Positions 12,540-24,479 are shown, counted from the first letter of the stretch. The stretch: DNA of 64,000 nucleotides from Notamacropus eugenii (GCF_028372415.1 NC_092872.1:279995206-280059205), one strand, 5' to 3'. Numbers and translations are program-made. The notes: generated by a model from the letters alone, not told the origin.

Positions 12540-13028
12540 AAGCAAAAGTATCTTCAATCTGCGTTCAGGTTCCACCAGTTGTTTCTCTGGAGAGGACTGC
12601 CTCTTTCATCATAAACCTACAAAGTTGTCTTGCATCATTGTCTTGTTGATAATAGCTAAAGTTATTCAAGGTAGATGGTCAAATAATATTGCTCTTAATA
12701 TGTACGGTGTTCTCCTGGTTATGCTCATTTCAATTCTCATCAGTTCATGAGTCTGTGCATGTTGTTCTGAGAGTATCCTGCTCATCATTTCTTAAAGCAC
12801 CATAGTATTTAATCACATTCATATATAATATCTTGTTCAGCCATTCCCAAATTGTTTGACATCTCTCAGTTTTGCACTCTTTGTCAGCATGAAAAGAGAA
12901 GCTATAGACATTTTGTACACATAGGTTCATTTCATTTTTTTTTTTATCTCTTTGGGATACAGACCTAGTGATATTGCTTGTTCAAAGGTTATGCATGGTT
13001 TTATGGCCCTTTGGGCATAATTGACAAG
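12540..13028 (-). mobile_element. L1 3' end, minus strand
   Basis: Reads as the complement of an L1 ORF2 C terminus and 3' UTR: tgttctcctggttatgctca, ccattcccaaattg, tctctttgggatacagacc and gccctttgggcataat all recur in the L1 at 24484-24850. It stops about 65 bp before lipase exon e3 of copy B. It faces the L1 fragment at 11390-12520. Confidence 0.75.
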
Positions 13029-13093
13029 GAGAGATTTTCAATGCTTATGTGGCATACATTTCATTCTGAGTGTTCACCATGTTTCCTTTTCAG

Positions 13094-13292
13094 TTCAGCA
13101 GCCTGTCATGGTTTTGCAGCATGGTTTGTTGGCAACATCTACAATCTGGGTATCTACCCTTCCCAATAACAGCCTGGGTTTCATTCTAGCAGAAGCATGT
13201 TTTGATATGTGGATGGGAAACAGCAGGGGGAGTACCTATTCCCTGAAACATGCCTTTTTGTCAATAAATTCCAAACAATACTGGACTTTCAG
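13094..13292 (+). pseudogene. Lipase copy B exon e3
   Basis: 199 bp, the same length as in copy C. Acceptor tttccttttcag, donor gtatgg. Open throughout: QQPVMVLQHGLLATSTIWVS, then NNSLGFILAEACFDMWMGNS and [21 protein letters not shown] (oxyanion region) and the WMGNSRG motif are kept. Confidence 0.92.
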
Positions 13293-13476
13293 GTATGGAA
13301 AACTCAATTATGTGCCTTTGAGCTGTCAAACAATAGCAAAGGATGAAATCTCATCTTTATTTGGTTTCACTCAGTGATAAGTTTTGCCTTGAAAAATCAC
13401 CTGATCCTGATGACATTCTAACCTGGTGTGTATTCTTCTGTGACACCCTGAGTTTACTTCAAATGAAACTCTAGAC

Positions 13477-13629
13477 CAGGGGCCTCAAACTCAAAGGGAA
13501 ACAAATCCCTGCACAAGTCAACATTTTGTTCCATTGTGTTTTTTTTTACTTTAGTAAACATTTCTCAATAACATTTTAATGTGGTTCTGGCTACTTTGGG
13601 GAGTTTTTCTAGCATGTCTGACACATCTG
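13477..13629. mobile_element. Old hAT-type non-autonomous DNA transposon
   Basis: Begins caggggcctcaaactcaa and ends tctgacacatctg, diverged inverted termini of a mammalian hAT MITE (consensus like cagnggtgtcaaactc). Internal motifs tccctgcacaagtc...acattttaatgtggttctgg are shared with the copy at 48953-51903 in unit C, so the insertion predates the B/C duplication. Confidence 0.65.
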
Positions 13630-13775
13630 TTTGACCGCTCAACACAGAGATGTTTGAAGAACAAGAATTTCATTCTCTATTCACATAGGACAAGAAAGAT
13701 GCATAGTTAATTGTATATTGACATCAGAGCCCTGATGTCCATATGACTTTGTTGATTTTGTTTGTCTTTTGGCAG

Positions 13776-13882
13776 TTTTGATGAATTGGCTTGATATGAC
13801 TTTCCAGCCTCAATTGACTACATTGGGAAAAAAACTGGGCAGAAGATATATTATGTGGGGCATTCTTAGGGCACCCTTATAG
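13776..13882 (+). pseudogene. Lipase copy B exon e4 (nucleophile exon, broken)
   Basis: 107 bp; acceptor gtcttttggcag, donor gtatgt. Translation SFDELA-stop-YDFPASIDYIGKKTGQK, then IYYVGHS-stop-GTLI. Copy C keeps Gln at both stop positions (AQYE and GHSQG). The family motif GHSQG is therefore cut one codon after the catalytic serine. Confidence 0.93.
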
Positions 13883-13966
13883 GTATGTTCAGTCTGATGG
13901 GGGTCCAAGAACTTCAATCTTGCCTCCTCTTGAAGTCCAAGCTTTTTTGTGAAAAGAATGAGTGCT

Positions 13967-15410
13967 CATTGTTTGACAAAAATTGCTGGGAAAACTGGAT
14001 AACAGTGTGGCGGAAATTAGGCATAGACCCATACTTGACACCATACACAAGAATAAAGTCCAAATGGGTACATGATTTAGGTATAAAGATTGATACCATG
14101 AATAAACTGGAGAAGCAAGGAATAGTGTATTTATCAGATCTATGGAGAAGGGAAGAATTCTTTACTAAAGGAGAGATAGAAAGCATTATGAAATGCAAAA
14201 TGGATAACTTTGATTACATTAAACTGAGAAGTTTTTGCACAACCAAACCCAATGCAACCAAAATCTGGAGGGATGTAGTAAATTGGGAAAGAATTTTTAC
14301 AGCTAAGCTCGGGGATAAAGGCTTCATTTCTAGAATATATAGAGAACTGACCCAAATGTATAATCATACAAGTCATTCCCCAATTGATAAAATGGTCAAA
14401 GGATATGAACAGGCAATTTTCAGAGGAAGAAATTAAAGCTATCTATAATCATATGAAAAAAATGCTCTAAATCACTATTGATTAGAGAGATGCAAATCAA
14501 AACAACTCTGAGGTACCACATCACACCTATAAGATTGGCAAACATGACAGAACAAGAAAATGATAAATGCTGGAGAGGATGTGGGAGGGTTGGAACACTA
14601 ATTCATTGTTGGTGGAGCTGCGAGCGCATCCAACCATTCTGGAGAGCAATTTGGAACTATGCCCAAAGGGCTACAAAAATGTGCATACCCTTTGACCCAG
14701 CAATATCGCTACTAGGACTCTATCCCCAAGAGATCATAAAAATGGGAAAGGGTCCCACATGTACAAAAATATTTATAGCAGCACTCTATGTAGTTGCCAA
14801 AAACTGGAAGTCAAGGGGATGTCCATCAATTGGGGAATGGCTGAATAAATTATGGTATATGAATGTAATGGAGTACTATTGTGCCATAAGAAATGATGAA
14901 CAAGAAGACTTCAGAGAGGCCTGGAAGGACTTATATGACCTGATGCTGAGTGAAAGGAGCAGAACCAGGAGAACTTTGTGCACAGCAACGACCACAGTGT
15001 GTGAGAGTTTTTTTCTGGTAGACTTGGAATTCTGTAATAACGCAAAAACTTCTTATAAAAAAAAAAATCCCAAAGGTGGTTCTCAAGGCAAAATGCCTTC
15101 CACACTCAGAGAAAGAAATATGGAAGTCACTCACAAAATGTAGCAGATCATGTTTATGTATGTGTATGTGTTTGTGTATCATGTTCTGATTTGTTATACG
15201 ATTTCTTTCATTTATTTTAGTCTGACTACATAGCATGACTATAGTGAAAATATACTCAATAGGAAAGTATATGTAGAATCTATACAGAATTGTATGCAGT
15301 CGTGGGGAGGGAGGGGGGTAGTGGGGGGTAGGGGGGGATAAAATCTCAATTGTATAGCAGTGATTGTTAAACATTAAAAAATAAAAAAATAAAAAATAAA
15401 AAAATAAAAA
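13967..15410 (+). mobile_element. 5'-truncated L1, + strand, with perfect 16-bp target-site duplication
   Basis: Flanked by gaaaagaatgagtgct at 13951-13966 and 15411-15426. It carries the ORF2 C-terminal part: a domain with NWITVWRKLGIDPYLTPYTR, then [33 protein letters not shown] (Cys-rich C terminus) and [14 protein letters not shown]. One indel near 14390 (gataaaatggtc against gataaatggtc elsewhere) splits the two long open stretches 13967-14436 and 14478-15143. A short 3' UTR and an A-rich tail (15372-15410) follow. Absent at the orthologous spot in unit C (about 52230). Confidence 0.93.
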
Positions 15411-15784
15411 GAAAAGAATGAGTGCTGCACCTGTAACTGGTTTTGGCTGTGAGCCTGGAGAAGGGAAGATGGAGTAGGGTGGAAGTTGCAGGCAATAAGA
15501 GGAGGCACAGGTCACACTCACTATCTTCAGGTTTCTGGAGAGTTTGGTGGGCATGCTTGACTCCATAGGGTGGAAGAAGGCTCAAAAATGTAGAAAGTGT
15601 AGAAAAATAAGATTTGAGTGAGTTGGAAAGCTTCCTAACCAAGTCACCTCTCCGCAAGGAGAATGGACTGATGCAGGAGGTAGCAAGTTCCCCTACACCG
15701 TAGATCCTCATGTGGAAGATAGGTGACCAGTTGTCAAGGCTCCCATTTTTATTTTCTGAAGCTAAGTCTAATGTCTTTTCTAGG

Positions 15785-16025
15785 GCAGATAAATGGCACG
15801 GTAGATAGAGTGGACTGCATTGAGTCAGGAAAACTCATCTTCATGAGTTCAAGTCTGGCCTCAGACGCTAGCTTTGAGAAGTTGGGCAAGTCACTGAATC
15901 CCATTTGTCTCTGTTTCCTCAACTGTAAAAGACTGGAGAAGAAAATGGCAAATGATTTCAGTATCTTTGCAAAGAAAATCCCTAATGGGGTCACAAAACG
16001 TCAAACTATGATTGAAAAGTGACTG
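15785..16025 (+). repeat. Marsupial tRNA-headed SINE
   Basis: Full body: ggcacggtagatagagtgga, gagtcaggaaaactc, cctcaactgtaaaagactgg, agtatctttgcaaagaaaat, aatggggtcacaaaac. Shared with 52625-52815 in unit C. Confidence 0.85.
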
Positions 16026-16029
16026 AACA

Positions 16030-16760
16030 ACCCCATTCATATACTTTAAGACTTCTGTCACATGTCCCCCAAGTTTCTCCAGGCTAATTGCCTCCTTCCA
16101 CTCTTCATGAAGGATCTTCACAAGGCCCTTTGCCATCGGTCATCCTCCACTGGGTGCTCTTCAGCTTGTGCATTCCCTTCCCATGATGTGGTATTCCAAA
16201 TGGAGACATGACTCAATATGTAGTCTAACAAGGGCAGAAAATTCTGTGGTTATATTATTCCTGATGTCTTATTCTAAGACTTGGAATGTATTCTAAGATT
16301 GCATTATTAGTATTAGCTTTTGTTTGTTTCCTCCTGGCCAGGGCAAACTGTTGTTTCCCACCGAATTTTTATTCCAGTAAAATTCTCAGATTTTTTTAGA
16401 TTGAGTTACACATCACCTACATCATAACTGTGGACTTGTACTTTCTGAGCCAAATTCATTAGTTACTTATTGATTTCACAATTGGTTAGTTCAATGGTCG
16501 TTTCTTAGTTCTTCTCCTTTCTTGTTTTCTTTGGGATTTGATACTAATTCCCTCTTTTATTATCTCCTCCTAGCTTTCTCATTGCTTCTGTATTTCCTGT
16601 GCTGGATCTTCATCTACATCAGAGCCTCTAAATGTGAATGTTCCCTAAATGGTCAAAGTTTTTCAAAGTATTCAAAAATCACAATAAAAATACCTGAAAT
16701 CACTAATAAGCAAATTGTAAATCAGAACAATTTTGCAAATTACAAAGATGTCAAAAAATG
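16030..16760. repeat. Old CR1/L3- or L2-type LINE relic
   Basis: Similar in sequence and place to 52815-53880 of unit C. Contains ccaaatggagacatgactca...gtctaacaagggcag and a stretch with ctcctcctagctttctcatt. No ORF. The family is assigned by resemblance to old mammalian CR1/L3/L2 tails and could be wrong. Confidence 0.45.
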
Positions 16761-16929
16761 ACAAGAAGATCCAGATAGTCAATGTCTACAGAATTTCTCT
16801 AATTTACCAGTCTAGTGACCATGAGATAATATTTAGATTAGGCTAAGTCATTAGAACAATATCAGTAATAGCAATCATTTCAATTGAGAAGAGAGGGAAT
16901 TCATAAATTTCCAACCCCAACCACCAAGG

Positions 16930-17250
16930 TGGCCAACTCTTCCTGAGTTAAGAAGCTCAGTGGCCCAGAGGACTACAGGATAGCCCTGTGTTCAAGATAA
17001 CCTGAGTTCGAATCTGGTCTCAGATACCTACTACCTTCTATGATCCTAGTCAAGTCACTTAACCCTATCTGTCTCGGTTTTTTCATCTGTAAAATGATCT
17101 GGAAAAGAAAATGGCAAATCACTTTAGTACCTTTGCCAAGTAAAACCCAAATAGCATTACAGAGTCAGATAAAACTGAAAGAACTCAACATCAACAACAT
17201 TGTGACTCCATGCCCAGCACTCTACCCACTGCACCACCTAGATGACCCCA
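16930..17250 (+). repeat. Marsupial SINE plus a short reversed SINE end
   Basis: 16945-17200 is a + strand SINE (ctgagttcgaatctggtctc, cctatctgtctcggtttttt, ggaaaagaaaatggcaaatc). 17200-17245 is the head of a second, reversed one (ccagcactctacccactgca). Unit C keeps only the end pieces (53955-54045), so its SINE body was deleted. Confidence 0.75.
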
Positions 17251-17672
17251 CTTCTCTTCACCTAATATTTTGCTTTTAAAATACCCGAAAGTTCCTGAAA
17301 AAAAAAAAAACCTAATCGATGTGCTTTATATTTTGACTGAATTGAGACCTTTGTTTATGTAGGCACAAACTACAATCCAGTGAGTTGAAAAAAAAAAAAA
17401 GAAATGAAATATATGTGCTCAGTCAGAAACTTGCTGCTCATTTGTCAGATGGTGGTGAAGGGTGGCTGTGTTATGAAAACTCAGATGACCTCTGAGCCTC
17501 AATTTGGAGTTTCTTGAACTGATATTCTTCCACTGAGCAGGGTCAAGTAGTTATGCTTTTGGGGGTTGCTGTCCAACGTGCTAAACACTCCCTTATGGTT
17601 TCTGGTTCACAGACTCACAGGTTCCTTAGTCAGAATTGGAGGGCACTTCAGAGTTCACCTGTTGTCTTTCAG

Positions 17673-17806
17673 GTTTCCTAGCATTCTCCACTTTACCCAA
17701 ACTGGTTCAGCAAGTCAAAGCTTTTTTTGCCTTCGCTCCAGTCTTTTTCATTCAGCACATTAAAGCCTCCTGCTTTTGTAGCTACTCACACCAGCACTAA
17801 AGGCAG
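17673..17806 (+). pseudogene. Lipase copy B exon e5 (broken)
   Basis: Acceptor gttgtctttcag, donor gtaatt. Starts GFLAFSTLPKLVQQVKAFFA then FAPVFFIQHIKAS, as in the family segment GFIAFST....IK.F.ALAPV. After that it is 10 bases shorter than copy C, runs out of frame and meets a TAA. Confidence 0.88.
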
Positions 17807-18049
17807 GTAATTTCTTTGCAAACTGGAAGTGAATAGCAGATCAAAGAAGTAGAGCATGGGCAGTGGTAACATCTGAGTGACTGTCAGAATGATTGAACCA
17901 AAACGCAGCTCCCCAGGAAGCCCATTTACCTAGAAATGGGGAAAAGGTATTCCTTTCCCCCATTAGAATCTAAATCCATCGTATTGTCTCAGAATGAAAA
18001 AAAACATCTCAAAGTCAGAGAAAACTTTAGGGTTAAACTTGTGATTCAT

Positions 18050-18170
18050 TCCTTTGTACTGGCTCTGAGACTTAGTACTTGTATAAATTTGGATCCATCG
18101 TTCTTCCTCACTGGGCTTTGGTTTCTTAATCTGTAAAATGGAAAGTTGGACTGGAACAATCTTTTAGGGC
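18050..18170 (+). repeat. MIR-like SINE fragment
   Basis: Contains ggctctgagacttagtac and ctttggtttcttaatctgtaaaatgg. The same fragment, shortened, lies at 54845-54900 in unit C. Confidence 0.55.
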
Positions 18171-18439
18171 TAGGTGAGGGCAAGAACAAAATAATGTGTC
18201 ACCTTGCTAAAATAGACGTGTTACATCTCTCTTTCTCTTTACTTCAGCTAATTATAGAATAGTCGATTTTATCTCCGGCTGTCCCTAATATCTGAACTGT
18301 GCTCCTTCTTCAATTATGCCTCTCAAAATTCTGAGTTTCCTTCAAAACCTACAGCTGACATGAGGCCTTCCCTGTTTCCCTCAGCCTCCAAGGCCCCCTT
18401 CCCCTTCCATGACCTTATATTCATTTTCTATATGTAGCT

Positions 18440-18850
18440 ATAGGCAATGTGGCCCAGTGGAGAGAGAGCTGGCCTTGAAACCAGGATACCTTCAGTTCCT
18501 TTCCTGTCTCTAAGACATACCGGCTGGGGATGTTGGGCAAGTCACTGATCCACCCAGAGACCTGGGCAGCCCTCCCATACTGTAAGCTTCAGAAAAGTGC
18601 CAGCCTCCATCAGTAGAAAGTTTTCTTCTCCAGGCAGTTGCCGGAGCAAAGAAAGCATGAGCTCAGACCCAGATGCTATCCTTTCTGCAAGCACATTTTC
18701 TGCATATTAATATGTGTACAAATTGTCTTTCCCTAAGTCACCAAATATTTATTGAGTACTTCCACGTGCCAGGCACCATGCTAAACACTGGGGACACAAA
18801 CACAAAAGACACAGACAGTCCATATCCTGGGGGATCTTACAGAACAATAG
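18440..18850. repeat. SINE and an old interspersed repeat
   Basis: 18440-18640 looks like a diverged tRNA-headed SINE (ggcaatgtggcccagtggag...gggcaagtcactgatcc). 18735-18850 (tatttattgagtacttccac...ccaggcaccatgctaaacac...gatcttacagaacaataggg) is a common old mammalian repeat, family not assigned. Neither is found at the equivalent place in unit C. Confidence 0.55.
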
Positions 18851-18910
18851 GGGAAGAGAACAAGTGAAAAAAAAAGCTGAAAGGGGGAGAATGGTACCCT
18901 CCTCCATCGT

Positions 18911-18940
18911 GGGGGGTGGTGGTGGTGGTGGTGGTGTGTG
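18911..18940. repeat. (GGT)n microsatellite
   Basis: Eight or so GGT/GGG units followed by GTGTG. Present in unit B only. Confidence 0.9.
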
Positions 18941-19164
18941 TGGAGATATCAGAGAAAGCCCAAATGGGCTCATCCTGGAGGGAAGTGAAGAGATGTCTGA
19001 GGAGATGTCTGTCCTGTCCCCTTATCTTAAATGGAGAAGTTTATGGTGCCACCTCATGATCAGAGGGTCAGAGGGCACTAATAAGTTGGGAATACCAGGG
19101 CTGACTGGATCTTCCTGGATGATGAGTCTACTAGGGGGCATGATGGAGAATTCAAAGAATTCCA

Positions 19165-19425
19165 GTGTGAGTGTTGTTATTGTTGAGCCGTTTCAGTCAT
19201 GTCTGACTCTTTGTGATCCCATTTGGCATTTTCTAGCAAAGATACTGGAACAGTTTTCTATTTCCTTCTCTAGTTCATTTTACAGATGAGGAAATTGAGA
19301 CAATCATAGTTAAACGACTTTCACAGGGCCACAAAACTAGTCAGTGTTTGAGTCTGAATTTGAACTCAGGTCTTCCTGACTCCAGGCATGGAACTCTGCA
19401 CACTTTGCCACCTAACTGTCCCCCA
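19165..19425 (-). repeat. Marsupial tRNA-headed SINE, minus strand
   Basis: Complementary form: cgtttcagtcatgtctgact, tttgtgatcccatttggcat, cagatgaggaaattgagaca, ttgaactcaggtcttcctga, ctgcacactttgccacctaa. Orthologous to 55025-55255 in unit C. Confidence 0.85.
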
Positions 19426-19679
19426 AAATGAATCTAGCCTGTAGGAACTGTGATGTCCACATGACACCATCCAAATCTTGAAGAACCTGAAGATCATGTC
19501 ACGTGAGTATGAGCTAATGGACTGAGATTATTTGTCTTGGAGAAGAGAAGAATCAGTGTGAGGGGTAGCATGATAATGTCTTTAAATTTTTGAAATCCTG
19601 TCATTTGGGAGGAAGATTAGATTTATTCTTCTTGATACCATAAGGCAAAATTTGAATTGGTGGGAGGAACAACTTGGTT

Positions 19680-20270
19680 CAATAGAGAGATAACTAGGTA
19701 ATGATAATAATAATATCCAGCATTTATAACATGCTGTAAGGTTTGCAAAGCACCATACACACATATACATACCCCCCCACACACACACACATATACATGA
19801 AATATCGTTTGATCCTCACAAAAACCCTGGGAGGGAGGTGATATTTTTATCTTGTTTTTGCACATGAGGAAACTGAGACTAGGAAAGGTTAAAGACTGAC
19901 CTAGGTTAACCCAGTCTTTAACCCACAGGTTAATACAGAGCTTAAAGAACAACCTAGAGTCACAGTGCTAGTAACTAAGGAAGGGGTCAAATTTCATCCT
20001 TCTTGATTCCCAATCCAGCATTCTATCCTCTGCACCACCAAGGTGCCATATAGATGGAGGTCTGGGTTTTAAGTCAGGAACACCTGGGTGCCAACCTTAT
20101 CTCAGACACCTATTAGCTGTGTAACCTTGGGTCACTTAACTTTTTTTTTTATCTGCCTCAGTTACATCATTTATAAAATGTAGTCAATAATAGCACTGAT
20201 CTCTTAGGGTTGGGAGGATCAAATGAGATAATATTTGTAAAGAGTGCTTAGAATAATTCCTGGGACAGAG
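19680..20270. repeat. Two SINEs in opposite orientation
   Basis: 19690-20040 is a minus-strand CORE/MIR-type SINE (aatatccagcatttataaca, gtttgcaaagcacc, tttgatcctcacaaaaaccc, atgaggaaactgagac). 20040-20270 is a + strand SINE (ttagctgtgtaaccttgggt...tcaaatgagataatatttg). Both recur at 55485-56055 in unit C. Confidence 0.75.
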
Positions 20271-20602
20271 AAGATATTTTCTTAAGGCTTATTCTTTTAT
20301 TGGTATCCCCCATACTTGAAGCCTTCAGGCCAGGGATGGATGGCCACATTGGAGGGTCATTGTCAGGGGCTTTATAACCTCTTTCAGTTCCTGCTTGACT
20401 CTGATATTCTCTTTCTTGGATCTCATGTGTCATAATGCTCAGGGATCTACGTATTATGTCTCTTCCCAATCATGGCAAGAATGGCAGCAGTGGGTATGGT
20501 GTATCACATGGTAGTGGGGTTGGGGGGCTGTGGTTTATTGCATTGGACTATCTGAATTTCAGTGACTGCCCTATTGGTATGTTTATGTTTTTTTTTTTAC
20601 AG

Positions 20603-20749
20603 GTTTTACTGGATGATAAGAACTTTCTGCCTCAGACTACCCTCAACAAGTTTCTGGCCACTAAAGTATGTGACAATGAAAGAATTGGTGTCATCTGTGG
20701 CAACATCATCTTCAGTTTGTCTGGGTTTGATCCAAACAACTTAAACATG
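20603..20749 (+). pseudogene. Lipase copy B exon e6
   Basis: Open frame VLLDDKNFLPQTTLNKFLAT, KVCDNERIGVICGN, FSLSGFDPNNLNM, donor gtatgg. Similar to the LIPJ/LIPF segment G.K.F.P.....F....VC......C....F...GFD..N.N. In copy C the exon begins 2 bases earlier (acceptor ctcag, then AGGTTTT). In B that AG is no longer preceded by an acceptor, so the first usable acceptor removes 2 coding bases and breaks phase with e5. Confidence 0.87.
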
Positions 20750-23458
20750 GTATGGGTCTTTTCTTTTCCTTTTCTTAGCTATCATTGGCCTGTCTCACCT
20801 ACCATAAGAGCAAGGCTAAGCTATTTGGATTTTCTCTTCAAAATCCTAACCAACCATGGACCCATAAGATCACCTGTTCTGTAGGCCACAGATACCTCCA
20901 GAAACTTTTCTCCACTAAATAGTTAAACCTGGAGTGGTGTACAAGACTTCCTTCTCAGTCTTGAACTCTCTTAATCTGTGCCTCATCTCTTCAAAAATCA
21001 AATAATTATATCCAACAATTTAGGTAGTGCTAGGATAATTCAAACCTCTGATGTTATAAGGCCATTAGAGTTCTCATTGTTGCCATCCCTCTGTCCTTTG
21101 CTTTTCCTCTTCTTTATGTGCCATCTCCACTCTCTGTTGAATATCGTGTGATAATTTCTGGGAATTTTTTTTGCAAATCTCATGGCAACCAAGTTTCTCT
21201 CTCTTACCATCTTTTGGGCTTCATGCCATCCATCTACTAACTATCCTGGCTTCCATCTTCTAGAGTGCAGTGACCATCTTTCAAAGTATAAGTAGCTGCA
21301 CCAATTAATGAGGAGCCAAAGAAATATTAGGCACAGTACCATCAAAGAAAATTCCTTTTGTTCGATCTCTGGTGTCTGTGGCTCAATCGAAGTGCATTGT
21401 ACTGGGTCATTAATCCCTGTAAGTCTAACCCCTTATGAGGATCCTGAGCTCCCAAAATTCATTCCCTGGAAGAACCCCGACTAATCAATGTGGATGCTGG
21501 CTCCAAGAGGCACTTCTTGGCCTCCATCCTTCTGGAATGGGAGACAAATGAATCTGAGTGAGAAGAAAAGCTAATTAAAAGCCAAGGCAAAGTCAATGCC
21601 CTCCCCCTCCCTGGTCTGCCTCCAAACATTCTGTATAGGAGACAGGAGCAGAAACCCAAAGCCAAAGCAAATCACACCTGATTTTGATGCTGTATTTTGG
21701 TTAATGAATAACTTCCCTGTGTTTATTTCCCTATGCTTTAAAATCAGTCCTCTTGAAATGATAAAGGGCTCCAAGCAGGAGATGTTCCTGTTAAGAGCAC
21801 CTTTTCCTCCATCCCCAGGGCTCATTCACAGATTGAGAGGAGAAATTGGGTGTTCAGCTAAAGGGAAGAGGCAGCTGGAGGAAGAATAACTTACAATTAT
21901 ACAGCATTTGAATGTTGTCCAGGTGAAATTCTGACTTCAGGTCTAGAATGACCAATCCAGGGAGCTTTCCATGATCCCACACAACCTCTTCAAGAGAAGG
22001 AATCTGATGAAATGTATCCTTAGGGGCATTTTCTCTGATTCTTTTACCTTTCCTTTTATTGCCTTTCCATTCCACCTATTTGATAGAAATAGCCAATTGA
22101 CTCCATGTTTCTACACAGCATCTTAACCTTTTTGGCTTACACTGTGCTATTTCAACTGACATTGATGATCTGTGTGACTCTGGATAAGTAAATGCTTATC
22201 AGTGCTCTAGGATACTCCTCAAGAATACACATTGCTGAGAAGTTGCCCAATTAAATTTGTAGAGAGATTTCCTCATCCAGGAGATCATTAAACCAATAAA
22301 ATCCTAGGTCTTCTACCTGTCTTCTACACTATGTACGAAGGAACCTCTAGAGACTTCACCATGCACAGAGAATTTATCTCAGATTGGAACTCTGCTCAGG
22401 ACTTTCTGAGGATCATCAAACAAAATGATCCCTCTTTTTCTGTATGACGTTCAAAGAACCTTACTTGCTTTTTATATGTGAATGGTTAACATCTTGTTGG
22501 CAGAGACCCTTTAAGGCAGAGTCCCCTTAAGAGTCTGGGGCTAGATTTCAGGGAGTCAAAGATCTTGGATGGGCAAAATTCTATCCTTATATTTCACTAA
22601 CTTTTGTTCTCCTTATAATCTTATGGATTTTATTATATGCATTAAAACACAATTCTGAGGAGGTATCCCTTGGCTTCACCAGACTGCCTAATGGGACTGT
22701 GAAGCGAAGAAAATGTTTACACCTCCTGCTTCAAGTCTATGTTTTATTCTCTCACATGAAAAGGTTTTTTATATACAGTAAACCCAAACAAGAAAATCCC
22801 ATTTCTTCTACATATTGTAAATGATTTTTGTAAAGATGGCTACTGGTGAACATCACTTGTAAAAGACAGTCTGTTCCCTTGTTCTGCTCTCAGTAAGTGA
22901 GAATGCTATTTGTTGAGATTTTTGTATATATATGAAAATAGGGATATGTGCTGGGTATCATTGGTAATTACTTGATTGCCTTTTTTTGGAACATGTTTTA
23001 TAATTTTTCCATGCCTTTATTATCTTCCCATTATCCATATTCCTTAAGACCTGATTCCTTAGTACCTCCTAACATCCTTCATTTGTTCCCACACTTTCCC
23101 CTTATAACAGAAGAGATATGGTCTAGTTTGTGTGCTTTTCTCATTCTTCTTTTCTTCAGGGCCATTTCTTCTTGCTCAGGAGGCATTTTTTTCTGAGTTT
23201 CATGGATTGCTGTGACCACAGACTTAGTGTCCAAATGGCCAGTCAAATGGTGATGAACCTCTTTAGCCTTGGCCAGAATAGCCCTCAGAGAGAAGCCCAG
23301 CTTCTTATCAGGACTGGTCTTGAGACCTTTTCAGCATATCAGAATTTGCCAAACATTGAACTCTATTAATGAGCCTTCAAGAAACCTAGATCATGCTGTC
23401 ATGAGCTCTCGGAGAAGATTTTGTACAGAAAATAAGTTATTGATTTTTTTTCTCCTAA
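20750..23458 (+). other. Copy B intron between e6 and e7
   Basis: No exon or named repeat apart from short low-complexity runs. It aligns with 56532-60994 of unit C, which is longer because it holds an L1 and about 600 bases (near 56790-57470) that B lacks. 22290-23458 also aligns with positions 1-1170 of unit A. Confidence 0.7.
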
Positions 23459-23530
23459 AGTCGAATTGATATGTATGCATCACACAACCCAACGGGAACA
23501 TCTGTCCAGAATTTACTCCATTTTTCTCAG
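23459..23530 (+). pseudogene. Lipase copy B exon e7
   Basis: 72 bp, open: [20 protein letters not shown] then HFSQ; donor gtacca. In A and C the exon follows ...tag; in B the two bases before it read AA (ctcctaa), so the acceptor is lost. Confidence 0.9.
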
Positions 23531-24479
23531 GTACCAGTTTTCCAATACTTCTAGATTCCAAAATTCAAGACCTTTGTCTTTCCTTCCATCCTCTCCTTAA
23601 AAAACTTCCACAAAGTTTGGTAAAACAACCTAATCACCAAGTCTTGGGTCCTAAAAGTGTCTTATGTGCCTGATTGGAGTCTTTAGCTTTATGCACGTGG
23701 CTCCCAGGGAAAGCCCTGTGTGTTTGGTCCCCTGTGCTTGTTGTCAACTCCCTCTTCAAATGGGCTTAGCTAAATGTTTCTATTCATGAAAATAAGCTTG
23801 TTGTAAATGATTTTTTTCTCTTGGATTATCATCTTTTATATCTAGAGGATATTTTATATTTTCAAGACACCTCAGGGATCCTGTCACAGAAGCTGTTCCA
23901 GGCACAGGAACAGGCTGGGCTACAGTTACCAAAGTAACTCAGGAGAGCCATTGATAGACATGTCTTCTCAATGTCACCAGGAAGCTATCTGTCCCCTCTG
24001 CAGCTACTCTGAGCTGGAATGGAATCTCAAAGGAAAGGCTGCCCAGTTTGGAGCTGCCTAGGGAAAATTCCATTTTTACATTTCTTTTTTTTTTAACTTT
24101 GTTTTTTCTTATTTTCTTTTTATTTGATTTGATTTGTTTTCAGTGTTATACATTCATTTCCAGATATCTTAGATTTTTTCTCCTCCTTCCCTGTCCTTCT
24201 CTCCTACCTCCCTGCTCCTTCCCTGAGATGGCATACAATTTTATATAGGTTCTACACATACATTCCTATTAAATACATTTTCACCTTAGTCACATAGCTT
24301 AGAAGAATTAAAATGAATGGGAGAAATCATAAAACAAACTTAAACATAATACAAAAGAAAGTGATCTGATACATTCTGTGATCTAATTCCATAGTTCTTT
24401 CTCTGTATTTGGAAGGCATTCTACCTTAAGAGCCCATTGGGAATTTTTTAAGTCCTTGCATTGCAGTGAAGTTCTAAGT

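Noticed and set aside
13885-15143. Two long + strand frames (183 and 221 codons) next to lipase exon e4
   Set aside because: Their text is the L1 ORF2 C terminus inside an insertion bounded by a target-site duplication, so it is not a host gene.
14931-15711. Minus-strand frames of 211 and 114 codons
   Set aside because: They lie opposite the L1 ORF2 and its A-rich tail (runs of F, L and Y), so they are shadows.
15785-16025. tRNA gene in the SINE head
   Set aside because: Only the degenerate tRNA-like head of a SINE; no cloverleaf with an anticodon arm can be drawn with confidence.
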